A stretch of 64,000 nucleotides of DNA from Lepeophtheirus salmonis (taxonomy: Eukaryota > Arthropoda > Copepoda > Siphonostomatoida > Caligidae). Positions within the stretch are counted from its first letter, which is position 1, and every line of letters begins with the position of its first letter. The notes beneath the pieces are model-generated. The model was not told the origin of the DNA and did not search any database. It saw only the letters and a program-made list of their open reading frames with translations. The DNA lies in the NCBI RefSeq assembly GCF_016086655.4, contig NC_052134.2, forward strand, positions 13,020,001 to 13,084,000, in the 5' to 3' direction. Positions 57,779 to 64,000 of this stretch are shown in pieces. The position numbers and the translations under genes are program-made.

Positions 57779-59644
57779 GGCCTTGATAGTTTATGTCACT
57801 CTACTTTAGATAATTATTTCAATTTGTTCAAACTTCAAAATATATGTACACTTTTTATAGTCCATCAAAATTTGAAATATAAATCCAATAGCCTATTAGT
57901 TATTAGTTGCAAGGCTCATTTTGCTTTTAAATATAGGATAATATCCCATGGTTAATAGAACTGTTGATCCCCTTCCCCAATGTTTTATATAAGGGTTTAG
58001 ATATGTAAATCGAGACTTGCGACTCAACTTGAGCTCATATTTTGAAGACTGACTACACTGAACTCAAGAAACACTATTAATCTTATATTATAGTTATAGA
58101 CTTGTAATGACTGGAACTGTCCAACTGGACTATATAAAAATATTTAACGACTTTGATTTGAGAGCACAGACTTGAAATTAGACATTGTTTGCAGTATAAA
58201 GACTTTTCCCACATCTGTCTTTGGAACTTTTACGATTTGAGTTGTTAGTTTAGTGACTACTCACTCCATTTGTCAAATTGACTCTGGCTTTGATATCAGA
58301 CTTGCAAAAAAGACAATTCAGGTTTAGAAATATCTGTTTGGAATTTTGAATAAAGTTTTGGTAAGGAAATCGTTTTGGTATTTTATTGATATCCAATTTT
58401 TAGATTCTCAATTCCTTCAACAAATTTTCCTAAAGTTACATGTTCTCAAAATGTATGCAAGTATTTATTTAATATTTGAATAATGGGCTGAATTGTCCTT
58501 CAATCTATATTAAAATATATAAATTACTTCTGGTTTAATTATCACCTGACATATCCGACTTAGCATTCATAATTATTGCTCCAATTACTCGAAAAAATTA
58601 ATTAGATTACTTATTTAAGACCTCAAATTCTGAGACACTTATAATCATTCAGCTTCAAGTAAATTGAGACGTTGATAATAATAATTGTCATGAAATGGAA
58701 GTCAATTTATGTAGTTTAGCAGGTTTTGTGTCTTTTTTGGCTTACATAGACTAATAGCACAGATCTTCATTGTATCTCTCGGCCTTTTTCCAAAAAGAGA
58801 AAAAAAAGGACGCAAAAATTAATTATAAGTTGACCAAGCCTATTCAACTATCAGATTATTCTTCATTTAGTTGTTCACAGCTCAACTCCAGCTGATTTGT
58901 TCTCTACCAATAAGCCCGAACAACACTTAATTAATTGTTAGCTCCCTAAAATGTACACTATATTGACGATTTATAAGATTATTTTCTTCTTATCAGTAAC
59001 CAAAATGTGAATTGGTTAGATCTGAATTAGCTTTTGTGAAGATGTGAAAAGTTTTAATTAATTATATTGAATAATGACGTCATAGTTGGAAAAAAATAAA
59101 CTAATTTCTGACAAGCTAAGATAAGTAAAAAACTGACAGTAAGGAAAATATAAAAACATTGCTGATGGTTTGGGGATGAAAATGTTGGAAGTGGTTCAGG
59201 TTTCATTGCATTAAAATCTTAAGTTATTTTTTTCTTTTAGATGCTAAGCCATAAGAAAACAACATAGATAACAATCATCCATGCTTATTTTACTTCCAAA
59301 AAATGTTCAAAAAATTCAACTTAATTGTTTGTACAAAATTTTATTTACAAAAATAAAAGTTATGATTTGCATTTATTTATTCTTGAATATGTAGGTATAT
59401 GCAGTTTAATTTCTTGTACATACATTTTTGGCAGTATTTTGTTAATATAAAAAATTATAACAATGTCTTCTATAAAAGTATTCAAAAAAAGGATACAAGA
59501 GTCTTGGGTAACTTTTGTACAATGAAGTTATTCTATTCTGGATGGTTAATGTACAGAGGATTTAATCAATAAATCCGTAATGATAATGGAAAGTTTAAAT
59601 GTTGCCACTTTGGAGAAATTGTTTTAAGAATGAATTAAGAGTAA
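57779..59644. other. Intergenic DNA; 3' flank of collagen IV at the right
   Basis: Between 57990 and 58310 short GACTTG/GACTC/AACTTG motifs recur often and may be a decayed repeat. Reverse-strand AATAAA signals occur near 59370-59380, within reach of the collagen stop at 59645. No gene is supported. Confidence 0.4.
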
Positions 59645-62600
59645 TTAATTAGAATCAAGTGGAGCCATTCTTGGGGGTGGCGATCGCATACAAACAGCAC
59701 AACGGCCAATTTTAGATTTTAGATTTCCAGCTTTCAAAGTCTCTGGCATTGGTTTTACAAATTGCTGTTCATTTTCTATCGTGGCCAACCAGTAGGAGAA
59801 TGCTGATGTGTAGTAATTACACCTTCCATGACCATGACATTCAATAAATGGACGGCTTCTAAAGTCTTTTAAGCAGGATCCCGGTGATGCAAGATTTTGT
59901 CCAGCGCCCTCTGCTCCGGCATCTGTGTGCTATGATATTGATAATAATTAGCTATATATTATATGTTCTATCAAGATATGTATATTTTATTTTCTTACCA
60001 TCAAAAAGCTGTATCCAACCCACAGCTCATACCAGTTTTCTGGGCAGTTAGGAACATCAACAGATTGGCTGTGTATAGCCATAACACGTGTTGGAGCTTC
60101 ACAAACTTGACATCTACGACAAATAAATTGAGCATTCTACGTAAGAATTGAATTATAAGGACATTAATACGTACTTTGAAACATATCTCTCAATGTCTCT
60201 TCCAGTAATCGGGGTCATCATCATGGGCATTGACTCTGTTGTACTTAGCCAGTAACTATAGTCATTTCGGCTTGCATAATCACAAACTTCATTGAGATTG
60301 CAAAATAGATATGGCATTGTAGAGAATCGTTTTAAGCAACTTCCAGGAAGACCTACAAAATACATATTTGAAAAAAATAAATGATATGAACTGAAATAAG
60401 GTTAATGTAAATAGGTACCCAGGTCTTGTCCTTGTGCATGGTCGTTTCCATAAATATGTAATAGAGAATAACCTTCCCATAAGGGAACTGTTCCTTGAGG
60501 ACAAGTTGGTAATTGTGTTGTTTGAGAGTGAGTTGTAAAAAAAAACCCTTGAGGTTTTGGTGGAGGGCCTAAAGGTGCATCACTACCTCGTCTTCCAGGA
60601 ATACCAGGTGATCCAATTGCTCCTCCCTCACCGGAAAATCCAACATCACCAGATTTTCCTTTAGTTCCGGGCACACCTTGAATACCTGGAAAACCATCTC
60701 GTCCATTATCTCCATTTTTACCTTTAAATCCATCAACACCAGGCAAACCCGGCATATTCTGAGGACCAGGCTGTCCAATAAAACCAGGTGCACCAGGTAC
60801 TCCTTGACTTCCAATTTCTCCAGGTTGCCCCATCAAACCAGAATTTCCTGGTAAACCCGGTTTTCCCAACAGACCTTCTAGACCGGGTGGACCAAAATAC
60901 CCTGGCTCCCCTTTCATTCCAGGAATGCCTGGAATACCAGGGAAACCTGGATCCCCCATAAAGCCTTTCATGCCTTCAAAACCAGGCCCTCCATACAAAC
61001 CTGGTCTACCACTTTCACCATTCATGCCTCGTAAGCTAAAGAGACAAAGAAGATATTAGTTATCAATTGTATAGGAGTTACATTTATTTATTACCTAGGG
61101 CCATTTATGCCCATTCTTCCCATTTCCCCTTTTAGTCCAGGCATTCCAAAGTCCCCTCTGTCACCTTGATAGCCAGGTAGACCATCCTGACCGGCTTGAC
61201 CAGGAATACCGGGAAAACCATCATCTCCTCTTTCTCCATCTGCTCCATCACCTCTTTCTCCTTTGTTACCCTGCAATCCATCCATACCGAACAGTCCTGG
61301 TTTTCCTTTCATACCTTTCAAACCTGGTCTACCATAATTACCATTTCTTCCATTCTCTCCAGGTTCACCATCAACTTTGTAGTTTGGTGAACTACCAGGA
61401 ATTCCTCTGTCTCCATATGCACCTCTGTCTCCTTTAGTACCTTTCATTCCCATATAACCGGGAAGGCCAGGACGACCATAAGTTCCAGAATTGCCTTTGA
61501 CCCCTTGCACTCCTGGAAAACCTTCATCTCCTCTCATGCCAGGAAAACCATCTGGTCCTGGTAATCCTATATTTCCTTTTTCTCCTTCGTCAGCACCAGC
61601 AGAAAGTCCTCTTTCTCCTACATCTCCTTCCATACCTTTTCTTCCTTTGAAGCCATCATTTCCAGCTTCACCTCTGAGACCAACCTGACCAAAAATACCA
61701 GGCTTTCCGGGAATACCTTCCAGTCCAGGTTCTCCGTATGGACCAGGACGACCTTTTAAGCCTTCAAATCCATAGTCTCCTTCCTCACCCTTTGTTCCCA
61801 TTTGCCCTGGTAATCCTGGGTATCCCTTTAAGCCAGGAATTCCATCGTCGCCTCTGTATCCTTGTAGGCCGGGTAATCCGTTTTCGCCCATTTCACCCTG
61901 ATAAAATTAAAATTCCATCAAAATAAAAATGGTCTATGTTTCGACATCTACCTTTCGTCCTGTTGTCCCAGGCATTCCGAAGTATCCATTTTGTCCTCTA
62001 GAACCTTTTATACCTTGATTTCCCGCTATAATATAAGCATCGTCACCCTTCATTCCCATTAGTCCAGGCATTCCATCTGGGCCAGGACGTCCTGCCATTC
62101 CTGGATTACCAGGAAAACCTCTTTCACCAGTTTCACCTTTTTGTAATGCTGTTCCAGGTGCCCCCCTTCTTCCAATTTCTCCAGGGTCACCTGGATAACC
62201 CTGAAATTAGTAAGTTAATATTATTGTAATTCTACTAAAATAATGTTAACTAAAAAGTATTTCATCAGCTAAAAAATTATTAAAAGTAAAAAAAAATAAT
62301 CTTTGTATTTGTAATTTACTTTCATTCCATTGAAACCTTGTTTTCCTGGTAAACCAAAAAGTCCAGGGCCACCTTTTTCACCATCAATTCCCATTCTTCC
62401 AACTAAACCTGGTTGGCCGATAACTCCTGGAAGTCCTGGTAGTCCTTGCATTCCATTATCTCCCTGCATGCCTTTTATTCCTGGAAGTCCTTCTCTTCCA
62501 TTTGAGCCAGGAATACCCTGTTTTCCTTTCAGACCAACTAAGCCCATTCTACCAGGTGTTCCAGGATCTCCCCTTAGTCCTGCAAATCCTTCTTTACCCG

Positions 62601-64000
62601 GCTCTCCTGTAGTACCAGGAGCTCCTGGATCTCCAAAAATTCCAGGTAGACCTGCTCTTCCAGGAGGCCCTCCAACACCTCCATATCCAGGTCGAATATC
62701 CCCGACATCTCCAATAATACCCTAATAATTACAATCAAAATAAGTCTTTTAAAAATATTTTATCAGGTAATATTACTCTATTGCCAGGTTGTCCAGTAGT
62801 TCCAGGTGCTCCTTTCAGACCTTTATATCCTGCAGATCCTTCTATTCCATCTGATCCGGGATAACCTTTTCTTCCTGGAATACCATAATCTCCTTTTGGC
62901 CCAATTGCACCTTTGTTTCCAGTTTGGCCTCGGAGAATATCGCGTCCTCTCTCACCGGGCATTCCTTTTAATCCTTTTAGGCCCTAATTTTTTTAAATAT
63001 GTAATTACAACTTTTTTCTTTTTTGTAGTTTTAACGCACTTGTTCTCCATCGATTCCAGAATCTCCTCTTTCACCCGGATATCCTATCATGCCATTGATT
63101 CCAGGATCTCCAGCGTAGCCCTCTAAACCAGGAAGTCCCCATTGAGGAGGCCCTTGTTCACCTTCGTAACCTAGTTGACCTTTCTCTCCAGGTTCCCCAG
63201 CGAACCCTCTATCACCTTTATTGTTGCTATTTCCTGGCTGTCCCATCTCTCCCTTGCTTCCTTTCTCCCCGACAATGGATGCCATAATACTTGGAGGCAT
63301 AGGATCCCCTTTAGCACCCCATTCTCCGTAAGGACCTTTTTGACCCTTGATACCCTTTTGACCTCTGTATGAAAGGAAAATTTACTTTTTTTAAACAGTT
63401 ATGTATAGGCTAATTTTAATGCTTACTCAAATCCTATATCTCCAGTAAGTTCGGTTATCTCATAAGGATTTAAGTATATATCTGCTCCAACCGGTCCTTG
63501 AGGACCTGGTTGTCCATTCATTCCAGGTCTACCAGGAGCTCCATATGTTCCAGGACCTCCTTTCATTCCTTTAAATCCTGGTAAACCGGGTATTCCCGGA
63601 TTACCAAAGGGCCCTTGTAGACCTTTGGATCCTTGTAAACCAGGAAACCCCCCAACTCCAAGGTCTCCAATTTCTCCAGCAATAGTATTTTCTAATCCTA
63701 ATAAGGAACCTTGATCTCCTTTATATCCTTTACCTCCTTCTAAACCACTCATTCCTGGTGGACCAGACTGGCCAGGCCATCCTTTAATCCCCATGTAACC
63801 TTTTATCCCTTTGTTTCCGCGAAAACCAGGCCATCCAGGAAATCCTTGAACTCCTTTATAACCTGATCTGCCATTAGTTCCTTCCTCGCCTTTTTCACCA
63901 ACAAGGCCTAAAATTAAAGAATATAATATGCAATGATCAGCTTGTCAAAGTTAATTACCATTTTGACAAAAGGGACAATCATCTCCCTTGTCTCCGAAAC
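59645..64000 (-). CDS. Collagen type IV alpha chain, 3' part, eleven exons, runs off the window
   Basis: This is a basement-membrane collagen chain. Exons on the minus strand: 64000-63959 (partial), 63907-63427, 63364-63040, 62983-62777, 62721-62320, 62200-61952, 61897-61095, 61035-60419, 60352-60175, 60113-59999, 59929-59645. All introns are GT-AG in phase. The first nine carry Gly-X-Y triplets with many short interruptions. The chain ends in a complete NC1 domain with two repeats and all 12 cysteines: CPQGTVPLWEGYSLLHIYGN, AQGQDLGLPGSCLKRFSTMP, YSYWLSTTESMPM, KCQVCEAP; then CPENWYELWVGYSFLMHTDA, GAEGAGQNLASPGSCLKDFR, IECHGHGRCNYY, RCAVCMR, with a nine-residue tail. A Cys pair in DDCPFCQNG near the window end lies within the helix. 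The N-terminal 7S region is outside. The many Pro-rich plus-strand frames are antisense shadows. Confidence 0.95.

Noticed and set aside
61491..62725. Long Pro-rich plus-strand frames across the collagen region
   Set aside because: They are the antisense of Gly-X-Y coding DNA, which gives long open frames on the other strand by composition.

Overview
This is an AT-rich, intron-bearing animal nuclear window with two well-supported host genes, two or three small or broken ones, and a dense layer of old transposons. The split NCBP1 gene, a type IV collagen chain and the many degenerate mariner, hAT, P-element and LINE copies point to an invertebrate. Several mariner and satellite families look to me like those of caligid copepods (salmon louse, Lepeophtheirus); that is recognition from memory, not a database result.

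Layout. 0.7-8.3 kb: three mariner-type remnants, a mariner-derived MITE, a LINE reverse-transcriptase remnant and a short conserved coding fragment. 8.3-16 kb: quiet AT-rich DNA, a mariner, a 1.3 kb element with long inverted ends, and a mariner split by a hAT element with its 8-bp target duplication. 16.8-18.2 kb: a ~107-bp satellite-like array whose orientation flips twice. 19.2-20.7 kb: a ZBED-type hAT. 22-28 kb: mariner pieces and diverged repeats. 27.4-37.7 kb: LINE remnants of several families, a possible tRNA-derived SINE, and mariner heads. 38.9-42 kb: a MITE, a MULE fragment and more satellite units.

42.7-45.8 kb (minus): the complete 11-exon NCBP1 gene (nuclear cap-binding protein, 80 kDa subunit). 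47.4-52.3 kb: a P-element (THAP) cluster. One non-autonomous copy (48047-50244) has an exact 8-bp duplication, terminal inverted repeats (the left one rearranged into two near-perfect palindromes) and a nested 713-bp fold-back element. A second, minus-strand fragment next to it carries the catalytic and C-terminal transposase regions.

55.9-57.8 kb (plus): a broken RAD9-like sequence, an unrecognised small membrane protein gene and an ERICH2-like acidic protein gene. 59.6-64.0 kb (minus): the 3' part of a collagen IV alpha chain gene, eleven exons visible, with the whole C-terminal NC1 domain; it runs off the window end.

The host genes show no functional link to one another. The main content of interest is the nested transposon structure, above all the P-element/fold-back/palindrome complex at 48-50 kb.
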